64,000 nt of DNA from a virus, in IMG/VR virus record IMGVR_UViG_3300024520_000062, positions 1 through 64,000 of that record; one strand, written 5' to 3'. Below the pieces are notes generated by a model. It was not told the origin of the DNA, searched no databases, and saw nothing but the letters and a program-made list of their open reading frames with translations. Positions 1-9,675 of the stretch are shown here, in pieces (the first letter of the stretch is position 1; the number at the start of each line of letters is the position of its first letter). The translations under genes and the position numbers were made by a program.

Positions 1-594
1 CCGGTTCGCGGGGGCTTTGCATTCGACTGGTTGATGAAGTATCACCAGTTCGAGACGGTGCTGGACGTTGGGAGTGGCGGGGAAGTGCATCAGAACGACG
101 TCGGCAGCTACTTCCAGCGGGCGGGGAAAGTATGGAAAACGCTGAACCTGTACCCGCCAGCCGACTATGTGTGTCGCTTCCCCGAGCAAGTGCCGGTGGG
201 GGAGTCGTTCGACGTGGTGTGGTGCTCGCATGTACTCGAGCACGCGACCGACGTCCAACGCTTTTTGCAGGCGGCGGTGAGTTTAGCCAAACCGGAGGGG
301 CTGTTGGTCATCGTCGTGCCGAACAACGAACGCGAGCGTGTGCTGGGTGGGCACCTCAATGCGTTCAACGAAGGACGGTTGCTTTACAACATGGCGGTGG
401 CAGGGATCGACTGTTCTCAGGCGCACGTAAAGAGACAGCAGTGGGAAACAGCGGTGATCACACCGCCCCTGAGATTCGACGTCGATGCGCTGCCGCTGAG
501 AATGGACAACGGGGACATTGAGTTACTCGCGCCGTACTTCCCGATGCCAGTCAAGCAAGGGATGAACGGCCAGATCGAAGGAGTGAACTGGTAA
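1..594 (+). CDS. class I SAM-dependent methyltransferase, 5' partial
   Basis: The frame is open to base 1, so the true start lies outside the window; TTG at 31 is only the first internal start. The visible protein has motif I DVGSG (residues 22-26) and an acidic-hydrophobic FDVVWCSHVLEH stretch (70-81), as in Methyltransf_11-type enzymes that move a methyl group from S-adenosylmethionine. No DPPY or PC motif of DNA methyltransferases is seen, so the substrate is unknown (glycan, protein or small molecule). It lies in the head module and its TAA overlaps the next ATG. Family fold is likely; the role is not known. Confidence 0.75.
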   Translation, partial: PVRGGFAFDWLMKYHQFETVLDVGSGGEVHQNDVGSYFQRAGKVWKTLNLYPPADYVCRFPEQVPVGESFDVVWCSHVLEHATDVQRFLQAAVSLAKPEGLLVIVVPNNERERVLGGHLNAFNEGRLLYNMAVAGIDCSQAHVKRQQWETAVITPPLRFDVDALPLRMDNGDIELLAPYFPMPVKQGMNGQIEGVNW

Positions 595-1112
595 TGGCAC
601 TCACACTTGATGAAACAGTCGGAGGCGCGAACGCCAACGCATACGTGACGGAAGCGATTGCGACGGCGTACATGGATGGCAAGCGTGGCGCCAGCGAGTG
701 GGGCAGTGCGACCATCGCTGACCACGAACAAGCCATCGTCGCTGCGACCACTCGCATTGACGAGGAGATGTTCATCGGCGTAGTGGCCGACTCCATCACT
801 CCGCAGCGGCTGAAGTTCCCTCGCGCCGGCATGGAAGACGAGGACGGCAACGCCATCGCCAACACCGTCATCCCAGAGCCAATCCAGCGGGCCACCATGG
901 AACTGGCTCTGGAGATGATCAAGGCGGGCGATGTGGATCTCTTCGGCCCCAGCGGACTCGAGGGCTTCGAGGAGATCAAGGTTGGGTCCATCGAGGTGAC
1001 GCCGAAGCGAGAGGACCGCGCCGGGGGTAAGAGTCTCCCGTCAGCTGTGGTCCGTCTCTTGTCGCACTTCCGCACGTCCAGCGGCAGTTCTGTGAGGCTC
1101 AGTCGGACCTAA
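594..1112 (+). CDS. head-tail adaptor, DnaT-like ssDNA-binding family
   Basis: The 172-residue protein begins with a GANANAYV segment, then YMDGKRGASEW and an ATTRIDEEMFIG helix, the pattern of phage proteins labelled putative DnaT-like ssDNA-binding protein. Despite that label they sit between capsid and neck genes and act as head completion or adaptor proteins under the portal. The start overlaps the upstream stop (TAATG) and the end overlaps the next start the same way, so it is translated within the connector operon. Function is inferred from family and position. Confidence 0.65.
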   Translation: MALTLDETVGGANANAYVTEAIATAYMDGKRGASEWGSATIADHEQAIVAATTRIDEEMFIGVVADSITPQRLKFPRAGMEDEDGNAIANTVIPEPIQRATMELALEMIKAGDVDLFGPSGLEGFEEIKVGSIEVTPKREDRAGGKSLPSAVVRLLSHFRTSSGSSVRLSRT

Positions 1113-1516
1113 TGACGATCCGCGACTCCCTCCGTACCGGACTGGGCCCCGCCCTCAAGTCACTGCTCGGTGAATTGGGTAGCAGTGGGTTCTTCCGTAT
1201 CCGTGAGAGCATCGCGGACACACCGGATGGGAGTCCGCAGTACAGTTGGATCACCCCGCTAGGTGGGTCCGACCACACGGTCTTACTGGAGGTGCTGACG
1301 AAGACCAAGGCGGAACGGGTCTTCGGGCACGATACCAAGATCATGGTACTGGGGACCATGAGCAACGTAAGTGGCTTCGAGCCGACTACCGACATGGGCC
1401 TGATCGTCACGGTTGGGTTCATGGCCGGCAAGAACTGGCGAGTGCGCGAGATCGTGCCGAACGATTTCGGCCAAGTGCTTGAGATGGGGTTGGAGTTCAC
1501 CGAGGAGACGTTCTAA
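1112..1516 (+). CDS. head-tail connector (stopper) candidate
   Basis: A 134-residue protein of mixed beta character (PQYSWITPLGG, VLEMGLEFTEE) with no signal peptide or membrane segment. Size, composition and its place second after the adaptor and before the HK97 gp10-like protein match head-closure or stopper proteins, which plug the connector after packaging. No diagnostic motif is visible, so the call rests mainly on gene order. It starts in TAATG overlap with the adaptor and ends directly before the next ATG. Confidence 0.5.
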   Translation: MTIRDSLRTGLGPALKSLLGELGSSGFFRIRESIADTPDGSPQYSWITPLGGSDHTVLLEVLTKTKAERVFGHDTKIMVLGTMSNVSGFEPTTDMGLIVTVGFMAGKNWRVREIVPNDFGQVLEMGLEFTEETF

Positions 1517-1987
1517 ATGCCTCCGTTTAAGATCAACCTTCTCGGTGGCTTCAGCGGCAGTGCTATTTGGCTCGCCGCTCGAAACGCGGTGGACGGTGAC
1601 ACCGCAACCGAGGCGATGGCCGAGAAGATGGCTGAGAGGGTTCGTGCTTCGCTCATTCAGCCGGGACAGGGGCAGAAGTGGCCGAGTCTTCCCAATCGTT
1701 CCAGCGCACCCGGTGATCCTCCCGCCCGGCAGTATGGGCAGCTTCTCGAGGACATCGAGGTCTGGAAGGAAGGGAATTCGTGGCGGGTTGGGATCACCAC
1801 TGACGCGGAGTCAGCTGTGTACGGCGTCGTGCTGGAGTACGGCAACAGTCACATCGCACCGCGTCCGTTCCTGCGGCCTGTGATGCAGGAGTCCGAGAGC
1901 GCCATGTTGCGAGCGGCCGCTTCGGCTGTGACGGAATTATTGGCCACCCGGCAGGCCCTCGGTCTGATACGAGGGAATGACAGATGA
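1517..1987 (+). CDS. HK97 gp10-like neck/tail completion protein
   Basis: A 156-residue protein with an N-terminal helical region and a GVVLEYGNSHIAPRPFLRPV segment (about residues 103-122). The glycine-containing strand followed by APRPFLRP is the hallmark of the HK97 gp10 / minor tail component family that joins the neck to the tail tube. The genes on each side fit. Its end overlaps the next start (ATGA), so translation is probably coupled. Confidence 0.75.
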   Translation: MPPFKINLLGGFSGSAIWLAARNAVDGDTATEAMAEKMAERVRASLIQPGQGQKWPSLPNRSSAPGDPPARQYGQLLEDIEVWKEGNSWRVGITTDAESAVYGVVLEYGNSHIAPRPFLRPVMQESESAMLRAAASAVTELLATRQALGLIRGNDR

Positions 1988-2406
1988 CCGACATCGTTCA
2001 AGACACGAACGAGGCCGTGGTGGCGATCCTGAACGCCGACGCTGGCATACAGGCGATCACCAATCGGACGACTGGGAATGTCAGGCCATGGAAGCATGTG
2101 GCCGACGAAGAATTGCCGATACTGTTGTACCATTTTGTTGTTGGGACAGAAGAGGGAGGTTCGGGGGACAATCGACTCTTCCAGTATCAAATCACGGCCT
2201 ATGCGAAAGGGCCTAACACTGGTAGTGTTGTGAACAACTTATTGGAGCGGGTCGAGTTGGGCTTGACGGAACCGCTACTGGCAGCGCAGGGATTGGACGC
2301 CGCGCCAATGCGTCGGACGCGAACGGCGGTGGTAATCGAACGCGATGGGACTCGGGAGCTAACCCGTGGCGACATCGACGTAGAAATCTGGGCCACTAAG
2401 CCATAG
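1984..2406 (+). CDS. tail terminator protein candidate
   Basis: The 140-residue protein follows the gp10-like gene by a 4-base ATGA overlap and immediately precedes the major tail protein, the canonical slot of the tail terminator (DUF3168/gpU-like) that caps the tail tube and docks it to the head. An ILLYHFVVGTEEG strand and an RGDIDVEIWA C-terminal strand agree with the small alpha/beta terminator fold. Sequence signature is weak; position is the main evidence. Confidence 0.6.
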   Translation: MTDIVQDTNEAVVAILNADAGIQAITNRTTGNVRPWKHVADEELPILLYHFVVGTEEGGSGDNRLFQYQITAYAKGPNTGSVVNNLLERVELGLTEPLLAAQGLDAAPMRRTRTAVVIERDGTRELTRGDIDVEIWATKP

Positions 2407-2415
2407 GGAGCCGCC

Positions 2416-3894
2416 ATGAGCGCGAAAGACAGAGTAATCAAGCAAATCTCGACGGTGCATCTGATTCGAGATCAGTTGACCTCGCCGGGAAACTCAGTGC
2501 TGCAGTCCGCGTTTCCGGTGAAGGGTGACACCTCCATCGACGTCGCCGCCATCACCAACTTCGCCGACAATGATGTAATCCGCGTCGGGTCCGGCGAGAC
2601 GCTGGAACTGGCGGAGATTAACGGTACACCGGCGGGCAACACGATCACGTTGCTGGAGCCGTTGAGCCGTGATCATCCCACCGCAGAGCCCGTGGTCGAG
2701 CAGTACGCCTCCGACCTCGGTGCCGTCAGCGACGGTGGGCTGACCCTCAGTTGGGCCGGAGAGTCGCAGGACATCTTCGTCGCCACCCAGCGACTGGTCT
2801 ACGCCACTCTCAACGGGTTCGTGAGCGCCACCATGGAGTTCGCGTTCCCCGGCGTCAGCGTCCACAACTTCGCGTGGGCCGTCGGCGCCTCACCGGCCGA
2901 CGTCAAGGGCTCCGGCACCAGCGCCGCGCCCTACGCTTTTACCACCGACGGCACTGAATTCGGCAACGAGTCGAATATGAGTCTCGTCGTTGTGGGCACC
3001 ACGATGGACGGCGCCGTCCTCGCCTCTGAGCTTTGGGGTGTGGACTTCGACTACACCGGGATCAGCGCGGCCTTCAGCCGTGGGGTTCACACCCAGTTGC
3101 CGATCAGGGCGACTGGCAACGGTGGGACCATCGACAACCTCATCCCGGCGTACCTCACTAACGCTGACGCCGACAGCACCCTCACCCCGACCAAGGGCAA
3201 GGTGTTCGATGCTGTCACTGAGTTTGGTATCATGACCATCGGCGCCGGCACTGGCGCCGTGGCGTCGGGTGGAGCCGCCGGCACTAACACCGTAACGCTC
3301 GGTGTTGGTGAGGGCGCTGGGTTCGCCGCTGACGAGTGGGTGCGCTTCGGCGCCGCCGGCTCGGGCACGGTGGAGTTCCACCAAGTGGAGTCGGTCGCCA
3401 CCGACACCCTGACCATGCGGTCGCAGTTCTACCGCAGTCAGATCGCCACCACGGCGGTGGCCGGGATGGTCGAGACAGCGTTCGCCGGAATTGGCACTGA
3501 TGGTGTCACCGTGGCGATCGGTGGATCGGTCGAGGAGATCCGGTCGGCCACGTCACGAATCGCCATCGGTACACGGCCCGGGCAGGCGCAGGTCAGTCTC
3601 GGCGCCGGGATCATCGAGGTCAACGAGGTCAACTTCGCTTACGCGCTGGGTATCGCCCAGAGCGAGATCACGGCGAACCGTCTCCCGATCACCGGAGACA
3701 ACATCGGCCTGACCGCCATCGATGGCGTGTACATGAAGGGGTTGCTGCTCGACAGCACCAACTTCAGGGTGAGTGGTTGGGGCAACAGCGTTGACATGGC
3801 CAACGTCGCGTCGATCCTGAACAACCAAGGCGCGATCACGGAAATTCCGATTCTGCTGAAGCCAGCGAGCGCCATACAGCTGTTGAACTGGTAA
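2416..3894 (+). CDS. major tail tube protein
   Basis: The 492-residue protein is beta-rich with many Gly/Thr/Ala strands. It sits between tail terminator and chaperone candidate, where the tube subunit is expected. It is longer than minimal tube proteins (about 150-250 residues), with extra Gly/Ala-rich segments (around residues 275-300) that could be surface Ig-like or decoration domains. ATG at 2416 follows GGGAGCC by a few bases. Assembled subunits would form the flexible tail tube around the tape measure. Confidence 0.75.
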   Translation: MSAKDRVIKQISTVHLIRDQLTSPGNSVLQSAFPVKGDTSIDVAAITNFADNDVIRVGSGETLELAEINGTPAGNTITLLEPLSRDHPTAEPVVEQYASDLGAVSDGGLTLSWAGESQDIFVATQRLVYATLNGFVSATMEFAFPGVSVHNFAWAVGASPADVKGSGTSAAPYAFTTDGTEFGNESNMSLVVVGTTMDGAVLASELWGVDFDYTGISAAFSRGVHTQLPIRATGNGGTIDNLIPAYLTNADADSTLTPTKGKVFDAVTEFGIMTIGAGTGAVASGGAAGTNTVTLGVGEGAGFAADEWVRFGAAGSGTVEFHQVESVATDTLTMRSQFYRSQIATTAVAGMVETAFAGIGTDGVTVAIGGSVEEIRSATSRIAIGTRPGQAQVSLGAGIIEVNEVNFAYALGIAQSEITANRLPITGDNIGLTAIDGVYMKGLLLDSTNFRVSGWGNSVDMANVASILNNQGAITEIPILLKPASAIQLLNW

Positions 3895-3901
3895 ATGGTC
3901 G

Positions 3902-4765
3902 GTGACCGACCAGTCAGGTACTATCTCCGTCGAGGAGCTACAGCGGGATTGTGGCACCTTGGAGACTGTGGTCCTCAAGCACGGTTGGGCAACTCCGACC
4001 GAGCTTGAGTCGGCGAAGCCGGGTGGGCCAGAGAACAAGGACTCTGGCCCTCGCGGCTGGCTTCGCTATTTCGGTACACTCCATCGGCATCACTCCAAAG
4101 GCGAGCGGCTGGGCTCCGCATCTTCGAGTCTGTCAGCTGACGCCGACGCCACCATTCTCAAGGTGCTTCGCAGTGAGTCGCACCCCGTCGAACGAATCTT
4201 GCCGGGCCCAGAAGGACGTCCGGCGTATCTTCACATCTACCCCAAGTCGTTCCGGTCGCTGATCGAGATCTCCAAGATCGATTACACGTTGGCGTGGCTG
4301 ACGTCGAAGCTGGGCGGCTGGACCGAGAGCGGTAAATCCGAGGACGTCGCGTTGATGAACCGCGCCCTCGATGAGATCCGCTACCAGTATGAGTTGCTGG
4401 CGTGGATCATGACCACCAAGGGCCGGGGGCTTCCCTACGACCCCGATGATGACCGTTCAGAGATCCCCGACGATATCGCCGCACTCGACGTGATGGACAT
4501 GTACCGTGTGGCGCAGGCCTACGCGATCGTTCACGTCACGCGATTGGAGGCCATCAAGCACTTGACGCATGACGTCGGTCACGACGGCAAGCGTACTCGC
4601 CCGTCGTGGTCGATCTTCCTCGATCTGGCCTCGACCAGCCTAGAGGTCGAACTACCTCGGTTGATGAACGATTGGGATTTGCCGATGGTGGTTGCCAAGG
4701 CGCAGTTGTCGGCATCGAATCGTGAAACAGCTAAACAGCAGGCCAAAGCGGAGAAGGTGAAATAG
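3902..4765 (+). CDS. tail assembly chaperone candidate
   Basis: A 287-residue soluble protein between tail tube and tape measure, the usual slot of tail assembly chaperones. It starts at GTG 3902, seven bases after the tube gene, and ends one base before the tape measure start. The body is helical with many charged residues, and the C-terminus is Lys/Gln-rich (ETAKQQAKAEKVK). I saw no clear slippery heptamer and no second overlapping frame, so the usual programmed frameshift product is not supported here. Confidence 0.5.
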   Translation: MTDQSGTISVEELQRDCGTLETVVLKHGWATPTELESAKPGGPENKDSGPRGWLRYFGTLHRHHSKGERLGSASSSLSADADATILKVLRSESHPVERILPGPEGRPAYLHIYPKSFRSLIEISKIDYTLAWLTSKLGGWTESGKSEDVALMNRALDEIRYQYELLAWIMTTKGRGLPYDPDDDRSEIPDDIAALDVMDMYRVAQAYAIVHVTRLEAIKHLTHDVGHDGKRTRPSWSIFLDLASTSLEVELPRLMNDWDLPMVVAKAQLSASNRETAKQQAKAEKVK

Positions 4766-7700
4766 ATGCCACCAATCCGTAAAGTAGGAACGCTGTTCGT
4801 TGATCTGGAGGCTCGGTCGAAGAAATTTGACGAGGCGATGCTGAAGGCGGGTGGTTCCGCCAAAAACCTCGCAGCCGTCATCCGTGCCCATCCGATCGCT
4901 GCTGCCGCTGCACTAGGCGCGGCATTCGCTTTGGTTGGAGCCAAGGCGGTCAAGATGGCGTCGGAGTTGGAGAACGCCTTTGGCGAGATCAGCACCCTCG
5001 TTAATACCGCTGAGGTGGACGTCGGTCAGCTGAAGAAAGAGATGCTGGAGTTGTTCGCAGCCATGCCGGTTGATGAACTCCAAGACATGAGTCGTGGTCT
5101 GTATCAGATCATCTCGGCTTCGATCCCGGCAGCGCAGTCCATCGACTTCCTCCGGGTGGCTACTGAGGCGGCGGTCGCCGGCCTGACCTCCGTCGAGGTG
5201 TCGGTGGACGGCCTGACCACGGTGGTTAATGCGTGGGCGCGCGACAACATCACGGCGACCGAGGTCGCCGATCAGATGTTTACGGCCGTGCGATTCGGTA
5301 AGACGACGTTCGATGAAATCGCCACCAGCGTTGGTCGTGTGGCCGGGCTCGCGGCGACGATGGGTATTTCGTTCAAAGACGTGTTGGCGAACGCCACGGC
5401 GTTGACACTTGGCGGTGTGGACATGGAACTGGCGATGCGCTCCATTCGCCAGACGTTGGCTAATGTCATTCGTCCGACGTCCGCACTCAAGACGCAGTTT
5501 CCTGAGATCGCCAAGACGTTCAATCGGACCAAGCTCGAGGCCGACGGCCTGACGAAGTTCATGGTCGATCTCGCCGAGGCGCTCAAGGATAACGAAGACG
5601 CGGCCGTGTTGATGTTCCAAGACGTCAATGCCCTGAACGCCGCACTCCAGTTGACGGGTCAGGACGGCAAGCGTGTGATTCGGCTGATGGGTGAGATGGA
5701 GAGATCCACTGGGGCGGCGGGCACTGCGTTCGCCAAGATGGAAGGCACGACCAAGAATCTGACTAAGCAGCTGAAGAATCAGTTTGGCGTCGTCATGATC
5801 TCTCTGGGTGAATCGATACTGCCGACCGTCAACAAGAGCCTGCAGGTGATGGTCAACCTGATGTCGCTTTTGAACGGCGAGGTCAGCCGGCTGCGGTTTG
5901 ACAACATCAACAATGAATTGCAGTTCATGACCAAGAACTTCGATTTGTTGAGCGAGGGCAAGCGGACAGGCGCCGTCAACGAGGCGATTGGGCGATCGAC
6001 CAACTTCGCACAGACGCGGCTTGAGTTCCTGCGTTCCATCAGCGAGATAGCGCGGCAGGGGTCCAAGGACGTCTTCGATCTCAACGACGTGCTGAAGAAC
6101 TTAGAGAATTCGGCCATCAAGGGCCAAGGTTTGTTCGATCCCGGGGGCGCGCTGTCTGGTACTATCGCGCGATCGCCGGGGCTGAAACTTCTGCCTTTCG
6201 GAATCGGAGAACGATTCCAGCGCGCCCCCGGGCAGAACATTCTGAACGAGATTCCCACCGAGCAATTGCTTGCGCTGGAGGCCGCGTTGGCCAAACTGGC
6301 GCAGACGGGTGAATTGACGGAAGACCAGATCCCGCGAGTCGCGGAAATACTCAAAGAGTTGGCGCTGGCTATCGGTGACGAGCGGCCTGAGGTGGAGGTG
6401 GAGGTCAAGATCAAGCCACTGGGTGATCAGGCGCGCATCGACTTCGGCCGGATCTTGTTGGGGCTACCGACCGATTCGGACATACAGAGAACCGTGAAGG
6501 CGTGGGAGGAGTTCACCACCACGGCAGGCATCAAGCTTCGTAGGAACATCGCCGAGAATCTTGGAGACTTTCAAGGCCTGCGCGACATCGCAGAAGAGAG
6601 TCTCACGAATGAGATGAACGCGGCTATCGCCGAGGCCCAAGCGAAGTTTGACGCTGGAGAGGACGGTGTCGGCGAAGGGTTTATGGAGGAAATCGAAAAA
6701 CTGTTCGAAGACCGTAGAATTTCACTGAAAATAAGATGGGCGGAAGAGGACGCCGCCAACTTGGCGCGTATCACCAAAGACATCAATACACAGATTGCTC
6801 GAAACATCGGTGACTTTGAGGGCCTGCGCGATATCGCGTTTGCCAGTATACGCACTGAACTGGAAGAGGCGTTTAAGAAACTGCCGCCGGAAATGCAGAA
6901 GTTCCTCGAGCCGATGATCGCCGCTGCCGAAGACGCGGAACTGTTCAAGAACCAGCGAGAGGACGCCGACAAATTGTTCCAACTTCAACGTGACTTGGCG
7001 GCATCGACCAAGACGTTGACTGACGATATGGAGTTGGACATCGAGGGTTTGGCTGAGACGTTCAGGCGCGACTTCGGCGAGGACATGCCGGACGATGCGC
7101 TAGAACTACTTGAGCGGATGCGCGAAATGCTGGAGATCCAGCACATCATTGAGGCGCTCGGTGAATCGTTTGAAGGGATGGGGGAAAAGGTAGAGGCGGC
7201 TCTACTGCGGCTGCAGTTCGGCTCCGCCGATCTCGCGATAGAGTTGTTGCCAGTGCTAGAGGCCATGCTTGTGAAGGCGCAGGCTAATCTGGAGGCGGCA
7301 GACGAGACGGTAGATAACTACGATGAACTGAAAACTATCGTTAACGACATCGTCACGTTGATAGGTAAACTTGGCACTGGTATCGCGACCGCCGGCGAGG
7401 AGGTCGGAGATACAACCAGCGATCTTGAAAAACAGCGCCGGTTGCTACAAGCCAATGCACGACAAATAGAGTCGATGGTGCGTGGTGCGTTGCAATTGGC
7501 TGAGGCGTTTGAGTTAGTCAGTGAAGCGGTGTCCGACATGGTGCAGGGATTCGCTCAAGCGTTCGCCAACGCTGGTGATCTGGCACTCCTGCTGGAGAAG
7601 GCCCGAGACGACGCAGGGAACCTGACGGGTGGACTGACTGGCAGCTTCACGCAAATACTGGGTGCGGCCTTGCCTGTGTTGGGTGGATTCGCACAGGCAC

Positions 7701-8842
7701 TTTCTGGACTGGAAGGGCTGTTGAGTGGTGGCCCCAGCCCCGAAGAGATCGCCCGTCTGGCGTTACTGCGTCAAAACAATGATGCGCTCGACAAGTTGTC
7801 GCGGGAAATCGGAGGCTTGGGGGTACTGGGTAACGTCCCAGCTTCGCGAATTAGCGCCGTGCGTGAAGCGGCGGCGGCGGGCCGCGTTGAGGATCTTGGC
7901 CCCGGTACTGTCGACCACCTCAGGGCGCTACGAGAGGCCGCCGAACGATACGACCAAACGCTGCGGCGACTTGGCCTCAGTACAGCGGAAGTGCGAGAAG
8001 TAGCTAATGGGTTAAACATCCATTTCAGGGATGGGATGTTACCCACGATGGAAGAATTGGCGCTGGTGGTTCGGGCTATCGACTTTGAAGAATTCACACA
8101 GTTCGCTGAAACGGTCCAAGGTCAAATGGATCGACTGCAGTTGGAGTTCGATTTACTGGACGTTGATAATCCCATCGACCAGTTGCGAGCGTTGCAGGAG
8201 GTCATCAACTCAGAAACCGACCTCGTCTTCGGTGGCAGTCGAGACGATTTCGATTTCGGCGTCCTTGAAGGATTGGGCGACCTAGACTTCGACACCGAGA
8301 GTGGACGCGAAGCCGCCGAGGCGATGATTCGTGAGATTGTAGCTGGTTTGCGTGACGGTTCGATCTCTCTGGACGATCTGGGCGACCTATCACTCGACCA
8401 ACTGATCGCCATCATGCGTCAGGTGGAAGGGGCGTTGGATGAGTTTGAGGCTGACGGTGGCGGTCAGGATCTTGAGAAGACGCAGGGGTTCAACGCCATC
8501 GCTCGGATCACCGAGAGTCAGGCGGGGATACTGATCGACTTGGGTGTCAGCCAACTACTGCGTCTGACACAGATCAAAGAATTACTGGAGGTGCCACCGC
8601 TACCCGGGTTCCTACCACCGATGGAGCCACCGCGCTTGCCTCCGTCGCCGGGACCGGACGGCGGTATCGACATTGAGAATATGACGGTGATAGTCGAGGG
8701 CTCGAATCTGACTGGTGAGGAGATCGGGATCGCCGTGGCTGACGGGTTCGTGGAGCGGCTGGCCGAAGAGACGGATGTGCGGATCGGTCACCGACTGGCC
8801 ACCGAAGAGCGAACGCAGGGCAACACGCGGAGGACGCGGTGA
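4766..8842 (+). CDS. tail tape measure protein
   Basis: The 1358-residue protein has the TP901-type N-terminal core: a basic start, a hydrophobic Ala-rich segment near residues 35-60, then long amphipathic helices (DLAEALK, QLTGQDGKRV). Tape measures set tail length; at about 1.5 angstrom per residue this predicts a tail near 200 nm. A helix-turn segment with NIxxNxGDFxGLRDIA occurs twice (near residues 595-612 and 678-694), suggesting internal duplication. The C-terminal part is Pro/Gly-rich before DGGIDIENMTVIVEG. It overlaps the next gene by GTGA. Confidence 0.92.
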   Translation: MPPIRKVGTLFVDLEARSKKFDEAMLKAGGSAKNLAAVIRAHPIAAAAALGAAFALVGAKAVKMASELENAFGEISTLVNTAEVDVGQLKKEMLELFAAMPVDELQDMSRGLYQIISASIPAAQSIDFLRVATEAAVAGLTSVEVSVDGLTTVVNAWARDNITATEVADQMFTAVRFGKTTFDEIATSVGRVAGLAATMGISFKDVLANATALTLGGVDMELAMRSIRQTLANVIRPTSALKTQFPEIAKTFNRTKLEADGLTKFMVDLAEALKDNEDAAVLMFQDVNALNAALQLTGQDGKRVIRLMGEMERSTGAAGTAFAKMEGTTKNLTKQLKNQFGVVMISLGESILPTVNKSLQVMVNLMSLLNGEVSRLRFDNINNELQFMTKNFDLLSEGKRTGAVNEAIGRSTNFAQTRLEFLRSISEIARQGSKDVFDLNDVLKNLENSAIKGQGLFDPGGALSGTIARSPGLKLLPFGIGERFQRAPGQNILNEIPTEQLLALEAALAKLAQTGELTEDQIPRVAEILKELALAIGDERPEVEVEVKIKPLGDQARIDFGRILLGLPTDSDIQRTVKAWEEFTTTAGIKLRRNIAENLGDFQGLRDIAEESLTNEMNAAIAEAQAKFDAGEDGVGEGFMEEIEKLFEDRRISLKIRWAEEDAANLARITKDINTQIARNIGDFEGLRDIAFASIRTELEEAFKKLPPEMQKFLEPMIAAAEDAELFKNQREDADKLFQLQRDLAASTKTLTDDMELDIEGLAETFRRDFGEDMPDDALELLERMREMLEIQHIIEALGESFEGMGEKVEAALLRLQFGSADLAIELLPVLEAMLVKAQANLEAADETVDNYDELKTIVNDIVTLIGKLGTGIATAGEEVGDTTSDLEKQRRLLQANARQIESMVRGALQLAEAFELVSEAVSDMVQGFAQAFANAGDLALLLEKARDDAGNLTGGLTGSFTQILGAALPVLGGFAQALSGLEGLLSGGPSPEEIARLALLRQNNDALDKLSREIGGLGVLGNVPASRISAVREAAAAGRVEDLGPGTVDHLRALREAAERYDQTLRRLGLSTAEVREVANGLNIHFRDGMLPTMEELALVVRAIDFEEFTQFAETVQGQMDRLQLEFDLLDVDNPIDQLRALQEVINSETDLVFGGSRDDFDFGVLEGLGDLDFDTESGREAAEAMIREIVAGLRDGSISLDDLGDLSLDQLIAIMRQVEGALDEFEADGGGQDLEKTQGFNAIARITESQAGILIDLGVSQLLRLTQIKELLEVPPLPGFLPPMEPPRLPPSPGPDGGIDIENMTVIVEGSNLTGEEIGIAVADGFVERLAEETDVRIGHRLATEERTQGNTRRTR

Positions 8843-9675
8843 TAGTTAACGGCACCGACCTGACGACGATCGGGTTCAAGGAGACGGACCCGCCCGACCA
8901 CTGGTCAACGGCGATACAAACACAGGTGAGCGCCACGATCCCGTCCCGGCCGGGCTCCATCGTTGCGGGTATCACTCCCGTGGTGGCTCAACGGCGCGTG
9001 GTCGTCAATGGCCTGATCGAGCGCACCACGGCGGCGCTTCTGCGAGACGCTCGAGACGAGTTAATCTGGCGGATGCACAGCCCCGGCACGGCCCTGACGT
9101 ACTTCAACGATCAGGGCGCCACGCAGGTCATCATGCCGGACATGGACCCCGGTGGCGGCGCAGAGCGTCACTTCTTGGTGCATACCGCCAGCGTGAGGAC
9201 GCGACTACCCAACCCCGCTTTCATCGGTGCGGGTTCGACGTTGGCGTTCCTGACCATCGAGATGAACCTGTTGTACCCGTTTGCGCTGTCCACGGCGGTG
9301 ACCAACGCCACGGGCATCGGCACTACTTACGTCGATGCCGACCAAGGCACCGCGCCGTCACTGGGAGTGTTCACGATTACAGGGGCTGCGACGACGCCGA
9401 TCCTGCGATATCGGAACCACGCGACCACCCTACTGGAGAGTATGACGTTCGCTACGTTGGGTGGCAGCGAGGTGTACACTATCGACATGAGCGCCGGGAC
9501 GGTCGTGGGCTCGGGCGGCGCTCCGGCCGATTCGATGACGGAGATCACGGCGGGGGACTTCTTCGCGATGGACCCGAACGACGGCGACGGCGTGTACCCG
9601 ATCACGACCAACCCGCCGGAGATCAGCGTGTCGGCGGGCACGGCAACGATGAACTACTACAAGGCGTGGAGATAG
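8839..9675 (+). CDS. distal tail (Dit-like) protein
   Basis: The 278-residue protein directly follows the tape measure (GTGA overlap, GTG start). Its N-terminus (MIVNGTDLTTIGF) and beta-sandwich composition match siphoviral distal tail proteins that form the hexameric hub at the tail tip. The C-terminal half (about residues 155-278) is Gly/Thr-rich and may be a carbohydrate-binding or galectin-like insertion. The role is inferred from position and overall pattern. Confidence 0.65.
   Translation: MIVNGTDLTTIGFKETDPPDHWSTAIQTQVSATIPSRPGSIVAGITPVVAQRRVVVNGLIERTTAALLRDARDELIWRMHSPGTALTYFNDQGATQVIMPDMDPGGGAERHFLVHTASVRTRLPNPAFIGAGSTLAFLTIEMNLLYPFALSTAVTNATGIGTTYVDADQGTAPSLGVFTITGAATTPILRYRNHATTLLESMTFATLGGSEVYTIDMSAGTVVGSGGAPADSMTEITAGDFFAMDPNDGDGVYPITTNPPEISVSAGTATMNYYKAWR

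Noticed and set aside
3902-4765. Programmed frameshift in the tail assembly chaperone gene
   Set aside because: I looked for a slippery heptamer and an overlapping second frame before the tape measure start and found none convincing.
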